Source: a virus
Strand: one strand, 5' to 3'
Length of the DNA: 64,000 nt
IMG/VR virus record: IMGVR_UViG_3300042398_000969
Location: 62,001 to 126,000 of that record
Positions 1 to 9,189 of the stretch are shown here, in pieces. How positions within the stretch are numbered: the stretch's first letter is position 1; every line of letters starts with the position of its first letter. A program made the position numbers and the translations under genes. Under the pieces are notes generated by a model. It did not search any database, had not been told where the DNA came from, and saw nothing but the letters and a program-made list of their open reading frames with translations.

Positions 1-31
1 GCTCTAACGCAAATTCTTCTTCTTTTGTCAT
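1..31 (-). CDS. 5' end of a gene cut by the window edge
   Basis: An ATG at 31-29 on the minus strand overlaps the TGA stop of the preceding glycosyltransferase-like gene as ATGA, the coupling arrangement used elsewhere in this window. Only ten codons (MTKEEEFALE) are visible before the edge, so no function can be given. It is listed because the overlap and the acidic, Lys/Glu-rich start look like a real gene that continues the same transcription unit. Confidence 0.5.
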   Translation of the reverse strand, partial: MTKEEEFALE

Positions 32-630
32 AATAGTTTTTTTGTTTTTATGTTATTTTTATTTAACACATATGATAACGCAGCACCTTCTCCACTACCG
101 ATGATACCTTTATCACCCTCATGTAGTATACTTAACGTTTCAAATATAGGTTTTAATAATTCTAGTTCACAAATTAATTGTGTTGCAGGTAATGATTTAG
201 GTAAGTAAATAAAATTTTCTTTAATTGTTTCACTATCTAAATGGATATCATCAATCATATCCTTAAACATACCAAATCTAACATCATCAAGATCTTTTAA
301 TGTTCTTTTTGGCCAGTTTTCTAAGTATACAACAAATTTTTCATTCGGATTAATCTCTTTAATCCAATATAATAAATTATCATTAAATAACTCATCAGCA
401 TCGATATATAAAACATCCTCTCTATACTCTTCCACTATCCTTAACGCGTGTAATATTTTATCAAAATATGAGAATATTTTATTCTTATATTCTACTGTCA
501 AAACATCGGTAAACATATCTACATTGTTTGTTAACACAATGGAATCATTTTTAAATGATCCATTTCTACTCAAAAAATCGCTTAAGATTTTTGAATATGA
601 TAACCCAACTGAAACAAACGCGTACTTCAT
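28..630 (-). CDS. Glycosyltransferase-like protein, GT-A type
   Basis: The 200-aa protein has a beta-strand-rich start and a YIDADE motif near residues 75-80, the position and form of the metal-binding DxD motif of GT-A-fold glycosyltransferases. A second motif, GSGEGAA, lies near residues 178-184. Both motifs recur in the same order in the gene at 2196-2921 (LLDADT and GAGEG), so the two are distant paralogues. Its start codon overlaps the stop of the upstream gene by one base (TAATG), implying translational coupling. It is shorter than most GT-A enzymes, so it may be a minimal enzyme or a degenerate relative. Sugar modification of DNA, virion or host glycan is inferred only from the neighbourhood. 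Confidence 0.6.
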   Translation of the reverse strand: MKYAFVSVGLSYSKILSDFLSRNGSFKNDSIVLTNNVDMFTDVLTVEYKNKIFSYFDKILHALRIVEEYREDVLYIDADELFNDNLLYWIKEINPNEKFVVYLENWPKRTLKDLDDVRFGMFKDMIDDIHLDSETIKENFIYLPKSLPATQLICELELLKPIFETLSILHEGDKGIIGSGEGAALSYVLNKNNIKTKKLL

Positions 631-1475
631 TATATTGCAATTATGTTTTTAATTAAATTATCCCAAGGTCTATATGATCTGTATCTACCCTCGCATTTCT
701 CAAACATAAATTCCGGATTATTTAGATCTAGTCTAAATCTACTTTTTCTTAATTGATCATACATTAATTTATATTCTTGTGAATACGCATATTCTTGTTT
801 AAGATTAGCAACTGCTTGTATTCTTTCTATTGATGTTGCGTCCCACTTAAAATGGTGAACCTGAACATACGAATGTTGATTAATTAATGGGTGATTCCAA
901 CCCTGCCATCTCCAAGTTGTTTCACCGTTTATTTTTGCATAATGCTGACCAGACGTTAGTTCAATGTGACCTTTCATCACACAAACTTTATTAGGGCAAG
1001 CCTTACTCATTGGGTACCTAAAGAATCCCGCATTTGGAAATTGATCGAATAAAGAAACATCTGGTATTATTTCAGAGAACTCACCATTCTCACCAATTCT
1101 GTCTATGAATCCACCTCTAACTAATTGATAACCAAACTTTTCGCAGTTATCCACCAGATAACGTAAATTATCATTCGGATATAAATGAAGTTCGTCGATA
1201 TCAGCAATTACCCACCAGTCATTTGGTTTTTGTGATTTAATAAAATTGTATAATTTGGTAACCTTATCCCAATCAAATATTCTATCTTTGATTACTTTGA
1301 TAATCTTTACATTATCTTGATTACCAATGATTTGTGAAACATCAATGGATAATTGTGGATACATATCCGTTTCATAAACAGCAATATTAATCTCATCAAC
1401 ATATTGTTGATAATGCTTTATAAAATGTGGAAGTAAAGTAGTTCCGTGACCAATAACTGTTAAAAGCCTAATCAT
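630..1475 (-). CDS. Glycosyltransferase, GT2-like (Glyco_tranf_2_4 type)
   Basis: This 281-aa protein begins with a VIGHGTTLLPHFIKHY-like segment and carries WWVIADIDELHLYP near residues 87-100. That is the 'D.DE' signature of the GT2-like family in which the Asp residues bind the metal and sugar nucleotide. Downstream conserved blocks include a Trp-rich WRWQGWNHP segment and a VHHFKW segment, as in relatives of this family. The ATG at 1475 follows an AGGAG sequence very closely. The end overlaps the next start (TAATG at 630) and the beginning overlaps the methyltransferase end by 8 bp, so this is a tight operon. Acceptor and donor sugars are unknown. Confidence in the fold is high, in the substrate nil. 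Confidence 0.8.
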   Translation of the reverse strand: MIRLLTVIGHGTTLLPHFIKHYQQYVDEINIAVYETDMYPQLSIDVSQIIGNQDNVKIIKVIKDRIFDWDKVTKLYNFIKSQKPNDWWVIADIDELHLYPNDNLRYLVDNCEKFGYQLVRGGFIDRIGENGEFSEIIPDVSLFDQFPNAGFFRYPMSKACPNKVCVMKGHIELTSGQHYAKINGETTWRWQGWNHPLINQHSYVQVHHFKWDATSIERIQAVANLKQEYAYSQEYKLMYDQLRKSRFRLDLNNPEFMFEKCEGRYRSYRPWDNLIKNIIAI

Positions 1476-2199
1476 ATCTCCTGTTAATAATGGTTATACC
1501 ACTTGATGATGGTTTATCCATTAATATACGGAAATTGTGTAAATTAATCAAGTTCCAGGCCGGATTTTTTTGTAGTTCTTTGACTAACCTACTAGGGCCA
1601 TCAAACCTGTGGTGATCTTTTTTTGCGTCTTCTGAAATGATTAACGTTTCTTCGTACTGATCGTCAGTATCATGAAGAATGATGACACCCTTTGGTGACA
1701 ATATTGTTGAATATAAATCAAAGTCTTGTTTAACACCCTCATATGAGTGGTCCCCATCGATAAATAATAAATCTATTTTAATATCCTGTCTAATAAAAAA
1801 ATCATGATACGCGTCGAGAGAAGTTGATTTAATAAATCTCGGATAAAAATTCTTGCGGTAGAATGAATCTTCATTATCCAAATCGTTAGGGCCACCGATG
1901 CCATTGCAAGCATCAACAACGTAAGTAGACCCAATGTCACCCCAGTTATAGTCTCCATTTCCTTCAAATATATTTTGTTTATGTAAATCAATTCTAGCTT
2001 GTGTCATGATTCTAGGTATAAATCCACCACCAGACCCAATACAAACGCATACCTTGGTTCTCATCTGTTGAATCAATGAATATACAACAATACCATCACC
2101 GATATGAAGATCGGTTGCACCGTGTGTCCAACGATATGGTACCGGTTCATCACCATTGTTGGTGATATTGTTTTTTATAAATTCATTATTACTTATCAT
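1468..2199 (-). CDS. SAM-dependent methyltransferase, family 24 type
   Basis: A Rossmann-fold class I methyltransferase. The glycine-rich SAM loop CIGSGGGF lies near residue 55, and LLFIDGDHSYEGVKQD near residue 145 is the signature of Methyltransf_24 proteins, which often modify sugars in surface-glycan clusters. ILHDTDD follows. Three in-frame starts exist: GTG at 2217, ATG at 2208 and ATG at 2199. I chose 2199 because it overlaps the TGA of the upstream gene as ATGA, the coupling used repeatedly here. The location between glycosyltransferase genes suggests O-methylation of a transferred sugar. That role is inferred. Confidence 0.8.
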   Translation of the reverse strand: MISNNEFIKNNITNNGDEPVPYRWTHGATDLHIGDGIVVYSLIQQMRTKVCVCIGSGGGFIPRIMTQARIDLHKQNIFEGNGDYNWGDIGSTYVVDACNGIGGPNDLDNEDSFYRKNFYPRFIKSTSLDAYHDFFIRQDIKIDLLFIDGDHSYEGVKQDFDLYSTILSPKGVIILHDTDDQYEETLIISEDAKKDHHRFDGPSRLVKELQKNPAWNLINLHNFRILMDKPSSSGITIINRRYD

Positions 2200-2921
2200 C
2201 TCATCCATCTTGGCCACTGACTTTGTGGTGTATGTCTTCTACTTATACTTATCATCTTACCTTCTAATAACTTATACAATTCAATGTCTCTTTCTATTTC
2301 AATATTAGTAGACTTACAACTTATTTGTATTGATATACCTTCTCCGGCACCACTAATTTCTTTTTTTAATGGAAGATCCGAATATTCTTTTACTAGTTGT
2401 AGTTTTTCATAATAATAGTAAAATGATTCCATATCAAATCCATCTTTATTAATCACTAAAAAATATTCCCACATTGTTTCAAGATTAAAAAATGGTGGAT
2501 ATAATTTAGATGCATATTCGACATATGGTTTCCACTCAGGATTTGTTTCATTAAGTAATTCTTTTACAATTCCTTTTTTTGCACTATGATTCAATAAAGT
2601 ATCGATGTACGAAACTCCCTTTTTGAAACTATATGTTTTTAATAATTCTAAGAATGTATAATCTGTGACGTGGGTATCAGCATCAAGTAAGATGCAAATG
2701 TCATGATTTTTTAAGATGTATTTTGGTAATATCATCTTGTCTGAATATGATTTTAAGTTCCTATCATATTGAATTGTTGTAACATCAGTAAACTCCTCAG
2801 GTTTATCTGTAAGTACATACACAGATAACCCAACACTTAATAAATGTTTGATTTTTTCTTTAGTTCCTCTGTAATAGTAATCTTGACCAAAGCAAAATAT
2901 TCCAAATCCTATGTTATTCAT
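2196..2921 (-). CDS. Glycosyltransferase-like protein, GT-A type (paralogue)
   Basis: A 241-aa protein with an alternating hydrophobic N-terminus (GFGIFCFG), a strand-loop pattern VYVLTDKPEEF, and ILLDADTHV near residues 77-85, which fits a GT-A-fold DxD motif. GAGEG near residue 191 matches GSGEG in the 200-aa gene at 28-630. After this motif the protein has a basic tail ending SQWPRWMR. It is the first gene of the glycan cassette, starting 27 bp after the C1q-like tip gene, and its stop overlaps the methyltransferase start. Specificity is unknown. An alternative is a non-catalytic relative kept for binding. Confidence 0.6.
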   Translation of the reverse strand: MNNIGFGIFCFGQDYYYRGTKEKIKHLLSVGLSVYVLTDKPEEFTDVTTIQYDRNLKSYSDKMILPKYILKNHDICILLDADTHVTDYTFLELLKTYSFKKGVSYIDTLLNHSAKKGIVKELLNETNPEWKPYVEYASKLYPPFFNLETMWEYFLVINKDGFDMESFYYYYEKLQLVKEYSDLPLKKEISGAGEGISIQISCKSTNIEIERDIELYKLLEGKMISISRRHTPQSQWPRWMR

Positions 2922-2948
2922 AGGTGTAATATAAGAAAAAAAAATAAA

Positions 2949-3542
2949 TTAGTAAACTCCCAGATACATTCCGGTAAATAATTGATAATCGGAATAAAGT
3001 CGACCTACACCACCACCCCAATATGGTCTAATACTAACATAATCGCCAACAGATAAATAAATTATGGCATGTACGTGGATTCCATCTACGTGGTTGGCAA
3101 CCGCTCCGTGACCATAAATATTGTATGGTGTTCCACCTTGGTTAAATGCTTCAGATCCATTTTTATTTAATAAATAATGAATATAACCAGATGTACTATT
3201 GTTATCATTATAGTAATATGATTGAGCATAAAAATAATAGTTTCCCTCTAATGGTGCAGTATATCTACCGGTACTATTATTAAAACCATATGAACCCGCG
3301 CCAGTTTGTGTTGATGTCCAACCTAATTGACTCCCCATTTCTCTCCATGCTGTTCCACCAAGACTAGATGAATAAATCCATGTTGCTGCGGTTCCTGTTG
3401 CATAAAATGATGGTTGACCGGCAGCCCGTAAACTATTAGCAACGGTTAGGTTTCCATTTAATGTAAATCCATCACCAAAAGCACCTGTGTTTTGATTAAT
3501 GGTTGATTCTGAGTATGTTGCTGAGCCTACATATATTGCCAT
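2949..3542 (-). CDS. C1q-like tail-fibre tip protein 1
   Basis: The 197-aa protein opens with MAIYVGSATYSES, resembling the starts of its two neighbours, and ends in a roughly 130-residue C1q/TNF-like jelly-roll: STGRYTAPLEGNYYFYAQSYYY, then GDYVSIRPY and a final LFTGMYLG strand. These are the typical spacing and aromatic positions of C1q domains, which form trimers and bind ligands at their top. A small, detached C1q protein beside fibre genes is most easily read as a distal adhesin or fibre cap. Paralogues lie at 3545-4126 and 4440-5033, and a fused copy ends the fibre at 18120-21086. The receptor is unknown. Confidence 0.65.
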   Translation of the reverse strand: MAIYVGSATYSESTINQNTGAFGDGFTLNGNLTVANSLRAAGQPSFYATGTAATWIYSSSLGGTAWREMGSQLGWTSTQTGAGSYGFNNSTGRYTAPLEGNYYFYAQSYYYNDNNSTSGYIHYLLNKNGSEAFNQGGTPYNIYGHGAVANHVDGIHVHAIIYLSVGDYVSIRPYWGGGVGRLYSDYQLFTGMYLGVY

Positions 3543-3544
3543 AA

Positions 3545-4126
3545 TTAACTAATTAAATAACCACAAAATAATGTGTAACTACCATAAAGACGGCCAATAT
3601 TTCCACCCCAATAAGGAATAATACTAGCATAGTCACCAACACCTAAATTAAATATTGCTGACATGTTTATACCATCTGAGTGATTCGCCAATTCTCCATG
3701 ACCATAGATATTATATGGTGTTCTACCATTGTTCCATGTAACATTACCATTTCTAGCCAATTGATAATGAATATAACCTGAGGTACTATTACTATCAATA
3801 TTATAATACGTTGAGGTATGAAAATAATAATTTCCAGCAACGGGTGCCGTGTATCTACCAGTAGATGTACTAAAACCATAAGACCCCGCACCTTGTTGAG
3901 TTACTCCCCATCCCATTGGTGAACCTAATTCTCTCCAAGCACCTCCTCCACCGAAAGATGCTGGATACAACCAAGCACCACTTCCATTTGCATGAAATGC
4001 GGGTTGAACACCTATCGTTGTTTTATAAGTTGATGGCAAAAAAAGGTTATTCGATATGGCCAATTGACCACCCGCACCAGTTATTTGATTTGCCTCATAT
4101 GTTGTACCACCTAAATAAATTGGCAT
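3545..4126 (-). CDS. C1q-like tail-fibre tip protein 2
   Basis: A 193-aa paralogue of the preceding protein. The N-terminal MPIYLGGTTYEANQI block probably attaches it to the virion, and the C-terminal jelly-roll has STGRYTAPVAGNYYFHTSTYY, GYIHYQLARNG, a GDYASIIPYWG strand and a terminal LFCGYL strand. Long stretches around GRTPYNIYGHGELANH are almost the same as in tip protein 1, while the loop regions differ, as expected for receptor-facing loops. Its ATG overlaps the stop of the small helical gene at 4126 as TAATG. Two bases separate its stop from tip protein 1. Confidence 0.65.
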   Translation of the reverse strand: MPIYLGGTTYEANQITGAGGQLAISNNLFLPSTYKTTIGVQPAFHANGSGAWLYPASFGGGGAWRELGSPMGWGVTQQGAGSYGFSTSTGRYTAPVAGNYYFHTSTYYNIDSNSTSGYIHYQLARNGNVTWNNGRTPYNIYGHGELANHSDGINMSAIFNLGVGDYASIIPYWGGNIGRLYGSYTLFCGYLIS

Positions 4127-4410
4127 TATGCAAAAGGGTTTGTATTGTATCCACCGTCAACATCAGGTTGGAATTGGGCGTCTCTTTCTTCCGCCGACAT
4201 TATATCTGCAGCTAAAACAATTTCTTCTTTTGTCCCTGATATTGTTTGACCCGCTGCCAATTTTTTCTGAACTTCCGCATTTACAATTTCTTCGATTGCA
4301 CTTTGACATCTTGCGTTAACAAAATTTTCAATCCAATCTTGTGGGTCTTTTGCTACCCATCTTAGAGCCTTTTCTTGTGCGTCTGTTAATGTTACTGTGT
4401 ATTGTGCCAT
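4126..4410 (-). CDS. Small conserved phage protein beside fibre genes
   Basis: A 94-aa, mostly helical acidic protein with the pattern YTVTLTDAQEKAL.W....QDWIENFVNARCQSAI. A paralogue of 88 aa lies at 17830-18096 with YTITLSETEKLAM and KSWIENVAHHRAGIAI. Small proteins of this type occur among fibre genes of marine and freshwater T4-like phages. No catalytic residues are apparent. Both copies sit between fibre or tip genes, so a role as a structural adaptor or assembly chaperone is plausible but unproven. Two overlapping TATAAATA sequences (plus-strand reading) lie 13 bp upstream of the start. Confidence 0.7.
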   Translation of the reverse strand: MAQYTVTLTDAQEKALRWVAKDPQDWIENFVNARCQSAIEEIVNAEVQKKLAAGQTISGTKEEIVLAADIMSAEERDAQFQPDVDGGYNTNPFA

Positions 4411-4423
4411 GTTTTTCTTTTTT

Positions 4424-4437
4424 TATAAATATAAATA
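4424..4437 (-). promoter_or_regulatory. Two overlapping TATTTATA motif copies
   Basis: On the coding (minus) strand this reads TATTTATATTTATA, ending 13 bp before the ATG at 4410. It is one of at least ten exact occurrences of TATTTATA in short gaps upstream of starts in this window. Function is unproven. Confidence 0.35.
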
Positions 4438-4439
4438 AT

Positions 4440-5033
4440 TTATCCGATTTTCCAACACCAAAATGCACTATGTGCTGGATATATTCTGGTATCGTTGGTA
4501 TTGATGTATATTCTTTGGTCTACATAATCACCTGAATTAAGATACATAACTCCCGAAATGTTTATTCCATCAGGATAGTTTGCCGCTGCTCCATATGTGT
4601 AAATGGTATAAGGGGTGTTCCCATTATTCCAACCAAGAGATCCGTTTCTTGCAAATTGGGGGTGTATGTAACCCGCTCCCGTGTTATATGGTGCCGATAT
4701 ATCGTTTAACATATAGTGACTCATCATGAAATGATAATAACCATTACTCGGTGCTGTGAATCTACCCGTACTAGTACTAAAATTAGAACCTCTATCTACT
4801 GCCGACCATCCCATTCTTGAATCTAAGACTTGCCAAGTACCTGGCCCGTTCCAACCTGAACTGTTTGGATATCTCCAATCATAAACACCTCCTTGTGCTC
4901 TTACTAATGACTCAGGTCTACCTTTTCTAACCCAACCCGCCATTGATAAATGCGTGCTAGGTAATGTTAGTGTTCCAGATGTCGGCGTGAATGCACTTTC
5001 AGAATATGTTGAACCTCCAATATCTAATGGCAT
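4440..5033 (-). CDS. C1q-like tail-fibre tip protein 3
   Basis: A 197-aa third member of the tip family. It starts MPLDIGGSTYSESAF and has the C1q-like block STGRFTAPSNGYYHFMMSHY, GYIHPQFARNGS, NTPYTIYTYGAAANYPDGI and a GDYVDQRIY strand. It is more diverged than tips 1 and 2 and lacks the common LFxG ending, finishing with FWCWKIG. It lies directly after the 1366-aa fibre gene (1 bp gap), so it is the best candidate to cap that fibre. The ligand is unknown. Confidence 0.6.
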   Translation of the reverse strand: MPLDIGGSTYSESAFTPTSGTLTLPSTHLSMAGWVRKGRPESLVRAQGGVYDWRYPNSSGWNGPGTWQVLDSRMGWSAVDRGSNFSTSTGRFTAPSNGYYHFMMSHYMLNDISAPYNTGAGYIHPQFARNGSLGWNNGNTPYTIYTYGAAANYPDGINISGVMYLNSGDYVDQRIYINTNDTRIYPAHSAFWCWKIG

Positions 5034-5034
5034 A

Positions 5035-8000
5035 TTAAATTATTTCTGTTAAATCTATTTTGAACTTCTTACCATTCTTATTGTTAATAATATATAAGTT
5101 TTCATTACCTTCCTGTATTGTCCAGTTACCTGTTGTTCCATCTATTTCGTTTCCGCCTTCTTTACCTTCATTACTTAGGTGTAAGTCGTTGGTATATAAG
5201 TTAGCCCATCTAAGCGATGCGTTACCTAAATTGTATGAATTGTTTGCAGATGGTAATAAATTCGTGTGGCTTCTAACGTTACCATCACTAGCACCAATCG
5301 AAAATAATACACTACTTAAATCTTCATTATTATAGAAACGAATACCACCATACCCAGGCTGTGCTCCCATACGAATACCTGTATGCCATCTTAAATCTAA
5401 TTTATTATAGTTACCACCATAATCTTCCATGTTGGTACCAATATAATAATTTCCTTGAGCGTCTGCATCACCACCACCAAACATTAATCTTACACCACCA
5501 GCGATTGCATTATATGCATTTGCCGAATAATTACCACCGATAACCAAATAACCACTTGTAACAGCATTACTTGATAAAGTACCGGTACTACCTGCGGTTG
5601 TTGCAGATGTTGCGGTTGATGCGTTACCTATAAAATTACCACTATTATCGATGTAAGATACATCGGTTCCATTTCTTCTAAACTGAACAATTCTATCTGA
5701 AGAACTGTCAGCAACTATGTACCATCTATTGGCATGATATTGTATTTTTCCTTGTACACCAGGATCACCTGTCCAACTAGAAGAAGCGTTACTTCTGATA
5801 TCAGAACTAGTAATTGTTATAGCACCCGCGCCTCCTGTAAATGTTTTTGCCCCACCGATACTTTGGTCACCAACAGTATAAACTCCGTTTGTTACCGTTC
5901 CAGCATTTCCAGATACACTTGTTTGGTCACCTGTGTTAGTTCCTGAAGAAGACCCACTAAAATTTGCTGCAGCCCAGTTACCACTATCATCACAATATGC
6001 TCCCCACGATCCAGCTTGAGTTAAGAAACCAATCCGGTTAGAGTTACAATGTATTTCGCGTTGTCCCTCATCAGAATCACTCATGTAAATAGAACTAGAT
6101 GTACCAGCCCCAGTTACTGTAAGATATCCACCTACCGTTACACTACCACTACTTGATAAAAATGCACCCGTATTTTGATAAGCGGCAGAACCAAGACCTA
6201 AAAAAGATTGTACTTTAGCTGCAGTTGCAGACCGGTGATAGTTATCACCGAACTTAGCCATGATATGGGTTATAGTACCTGTACTTATATCATCGGTTGT
6301 GTTTACATAACCACCTAAGAAATAACGTGCATATAAATCACCACTACCATCTCTATATGCTATTGTGTTAGCAGTAGCGGCTGCTGTTGGATTATTGAAT
6401 CCTGATATAGAACCTGCAGTTGTTGCACTTGACACAGATTGTGAACCAATATTACCTGAATCAATAATCGTTTTCCAAGCTTGTGATGTGTTAATCGCTG
6501 TAGCATTAAAGCTTCTATAAAAAATTGTTCCTGTTGAATTAAAACCTAATTGACTATAGTAATTACCTGGATGTCTATTAAATGTTATAATACTATTTGA
6601 ATTATCACCTGTTGAAAATAATCCTGTCTCACTACTAACAATTGGAGAACTATGTATTAAAGTTCCACTACCCGCTTGCGTTGTTAATGTGCCAGATGCA
6701 GAAAGTGTTGGTGTGCTACTAGCTGTTGAAGCGTTACCACTTAATGCTCCAGTAAATGTTGTTGCACTTACTGTTGAGAATGTTGGTGTTGAGGTTGTTA
6801 ATACCGCTTGATTTAAATAGGTACCAAATCCTGTTGTTGATGACAATGTAATTTGTGAAGAACCTGATACTAAACCGGATGGTATACTACTAATTGATCC
6901 GAATGTTATTTGAGACGAACCCGATACTATACCAGATGGAATACTCGATAAACTACCATATGTAATTTGACTAGACCCAGATACAACACCATCTGCATTC
7001 ATTTTAGTTTTTACACCACTTGTAAAAGTTGCTGATGTTGTATCAAGACTAATTGTCCGTGTTGCTGATATGTCACCACCTCCACTCAAACCATTACCAG
7101 CACTAATTGATACTGCTGTGTGGTCAATATGTCTATTTGCAACATAATTTGTTGTTGCGTTATGATCAATTTGAGATGAACCAGAAACTATTGTTGTTCC
7201 GGTTGAAGTAATAGTACCGTTAATAACTGTATTAGATAAAATAGTTACCGTTGTTCCATTATCACTAATATTACTATCACCCAAATGTTCCGCATTAACA
7301 GCTTTAAGTAATCTATTATTTGTTGGGAACGCTTCATTACCTAAATTATTATACGTTTGTGGCCCCATCAATAATATTGATGATGTAACCGTTGTTTGAT
7401 TTTGGTGTACAAATATCCATTGGTCGTTTATTGAGTCAAATAAGATTGATCCAGACACTTGTGGTGACGAACCACTATCTATTACAGCAAGACCACCAAA
7501 TCTAATACTTGGGTTTTGCGCGTTAACTGTGATAATATTATCGGCGATGTTTACCACCGATGAACTGATGTGTTGTATCGATGATGAACCGGCAATAATT
7601 AAATCTTGTGAAACATATAGTGAACCAGTAATCGTTTGATTACCTTGAAAAATATTACTTCCTGTTGTTGCGTAACTACCTGTTTTTCCTTCAATAGAGG
7701 TTACTCTACCTTGAATGTTTGATGTTGTTGTAGCAACAGAAGAACTTAATGATCCAATGCTTGAACTTAGTCCTGATGTTGTTGTTGCAACTGAAGAACT
7801 TAAACTTGTAATCGTTGATGTTAAACCGCTGGTTGTTGTTGCAACTGATGAAGATAAACTTCCAATACTACTTGTTAAAGAAGAACTTAAATCATTTGTA
7901 GTTGTTGCAACTGATGAAGATAAACTTCCAATAGATGTACTAACAGAAGAACTAAAAGTATTATATCCGGTTGTTCCTGTTATGTTAACCTGAACACTAC

Positions 8001-9135
8001 CTGATATGACATTTTCAGCGTCTAATTTACTTTTAATAGTTGTATTAATTGAACTAGTAAATGAATTTAAACTACCTGTTGATGTCTCAATTGAATCAAC
8101 TCTATTTTTTAAATTTAATGTTGTTGTTGCAACTGAAGAACTAAGTTCACCAAAACTACTTGTTAAAGATGAACTTAACATTGTTATTGTTGAAGTTATC
8201 CCACTAGTAGTTGTTGCAACTGACCCACTAAGATTATTAATACTATTTGAAATACTTGAACTAAACGTTGAATATCCGGTTGTACCGGTTATATTAACTT
8301 GTGCGGAACCAGATATTACAGATTCAGTATCTAATTTAGATTTAATTGTTGTATTGATGGATGAAGTAAAACTATTTAAACTTCCACTACTTGTTTCTAA
8401 CGCATTTAATCTATTTTCTTGATTTAAATCAGTTGTTGCAATTGAACTTGATAAACTTCCAATACTACTTGTTAAAGATGAACTTAAACTTGTTACCGTT
8501 GATGTTAAACCGCTGGTTGTTGTTGCAATACTTGAACTAAATGTATCATACCCCGTTGTTCCTGTTAATACTACTTGTGCACTACCAGAAATAACATTAT
8601 CACCATCTAATTTTGATTTGATTGTTGTGTTAATAGAAGAAGTAAAACTATTTAAACTTCCTGTTGATGTCTCAAGTGCGGTTACTCTGCTATTATTACT
8701 TGATGTATATGATTGGAATGTTGTTTCATCCAATTTACCTGTACCAATTGCAACACCATTTAATGATATTGATCCACTAATCTGAACAGACCCAGTAAAT
8801 TTGTGGGTATCCATCACATCGTCACCAAATGCGGATGAACCACTAGCAAAACTGGTGGTCATGTAAGTTACTGATGAACTTACAATATATTCGTTAGCAA
8901 TTAAAGCCCCACTAACTGATAAATTACCTTGAATTTGGGTATTTTTATTAACAGTGAATCCTGATGTGGTAATAGATGCTGTAGCGTCTCCACTAGCAAT
9001 TTGTGATAGGTTTAAGCCGGTTACTCCGGAAGCTTGAATTCCGAATAAACCTGAACCATCACCAACAAATGAGCCAGTAAAGGCTGAGGCCGTAACTGAC
9101 CCCGAAATATTGAATAACGAACCGTATAATTCCAT
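5035..9135 (-). CDS. Giant tail fibre (1366 aa)
   Basis: A virion fibre built from Ser/Thr/Gly-rich beta-structured repeats. Residues about 120-500 hold repeated blocks of 'LETSTGSLNSFTSS', 'ISGSAQVxxTGTTGY' and 'SSVATTTSGLTSTITSLSSS', which suggest a trimeric, partly coiled-coil shaft. Around residues 510-610 lies a module with IADNIITVN, YDSGS-like and SGSILFDS motifs shared with three other fibres here. The C-terminus contains the SLRWANLYTNDLHLSNEGK and WTIQEG blocks, a module found at the ends of fibre proteins of T4-like environmental phages and also present in the 803-aa fibre. It has no S74 chaperone domain, so folding may need a separate factor. The receptor-binding part is probably tip protein 3, encoded directly downstream. 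Confidence 0.8.
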   Translation of the reverse strand: MELYGSLFNISGSVTASAFTGSFVGDGSGLFGIQASGVTGLNLSQIASGDATASITTSGFTVNKNTQIQGNLSVSGALIANEYIVSSSVTYMTTSFASGSSAFGDDVMDTHKFTGSVQISGSISLNGVAIGTGKLDETTFQSYTSSNNSRVTALETSTGSLNSFTSSINTTIKSKLDGDNVISGSAQVVLTGTTGYDTFSSSIATTTSGLTSTVTSLSSSLTSSIGSLSSSIATTDLNQENRLNALETSSGSLNSFTSSINTTIKSKLDTESVISGSAQVNITGTTGYSTFSSSISNSINNLSGSVATTTSGITSTITMLSSSLTSSFGELSSSVATTTLNLKNRVDSIETSTGSLNSFTSSINTTIKSKLDAENVISGSVQVNITGTTGYNTFSSSVSTSIGSLSSSVATTTNDLSSSLTSSIGSLSSSVATTTSGLTSTITSLSSSVATTTSGLSSSIGSLSSSVATTTSNIQGRVTSIEGKTGSYATTGSNIFQGNQTITGSLYVSQDLIIAGSSSIQHISSSVVNIADNIITVNAQNPSIRFGGLAVIDSGSSPQVSGSILFDSINDQWIFVHQNQTTVTSSILLMGPQTYNNLGNEAFPTNNRLLKAVNAEHLGDSNISDNGTTVTILSNTVINGTITSTGTTIVSGSSQIDHNATTNYVANRHIDHTAVSISAGNGLSGGGDISATRTISLDTTSATFTSGVKTKMNADGVVSGSSQITYGSLSSIPSGIVSGSSQITFGSISSIPSGLVSGSSQITLSSTTGFGTYLNQAVLTTSTPTFSTVSATTFTGALSGNASTASSTPTLSASGTLTTQAGSGTLIHSSPIVSSETGLFSTGDNSNSIITFNRHPGNYYSQLGFNSTGTIFYRSFNATAINTSQAWKTIIDSGNIGSQSVSSATTAGSISGFNNPTAAATANTIAYRDGSGDLYARYFLGGYVNTTDDISTGTITHIMAKFGDNYHRSATAAKVQSFLGLGSAAYQNTGAFLSSSGSVTVGGYLTVTGAGTSSSIYMSDSDEGQREIHCNSNRIGFLTQAGSWGAYCDDSGNWAAANFSGSSSGTNTGDQTSVSGNAGTVTNGVYTVGDQSIGGAKTFTGGAGAITITSSDIRSNASSSWTGDPGVQGKIQYHANRWYIVADSSSDRIVQFRRNGTDVSYIDNSGNFIGNASTATSATTAGSTGTLSSNAVTSGYLVIGGNYSANAYNAIAGGVRLMFGGGDADAQGNYYIGTNMEDYGGNYNKLDLRWHTGIRMGAQPGYGGIRFYNNEDLSSVLFSIGASDGNVRSHTNLLPSANNSYNLGNASLRWANLYTNDLHLSNEGKEGGNEIDGTTGNWTIQEGNENLYIINNKNGKKFKIDLTEII

Positions 9136-9151
9136 TAATTTATAGTTTAAC

Positions 9152-9159
9152 TATAAATA
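9152..9159 (-). promoter_or_regulatory. TATTTATA motif upstream of giant fibre
   Basis: Coding-strand TATTTATA in the context AGTATTTATAGTT, ending 16 bp before the ATG at 9135, in a 54-bp gap between genes. It is the same motif and flanks as at 26475 and 43247. It may be a phage promoter element or an AU-rich leader element. Confidence 0.4.
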
Positions 9160-9189
9160 CTTGAGATATCGGTTATGGGGCGATATTAT

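Noticed and set aside
7715-8422. Two plus-strand frames opposite the 1366-aa fibre
   Set aside because: They mirror the Ser/Thr repeats of the fibre (VVVATEEL type) and have no start signal or family features.
9145-9165. T4-type late promoters on the plus strand (TATAAATA)
   Set aside because: Read on the plus strand the motif would drive transcription away from the gene concerned and into antisense. The coding-strand reading is retained as a candidate motif of unknown function.
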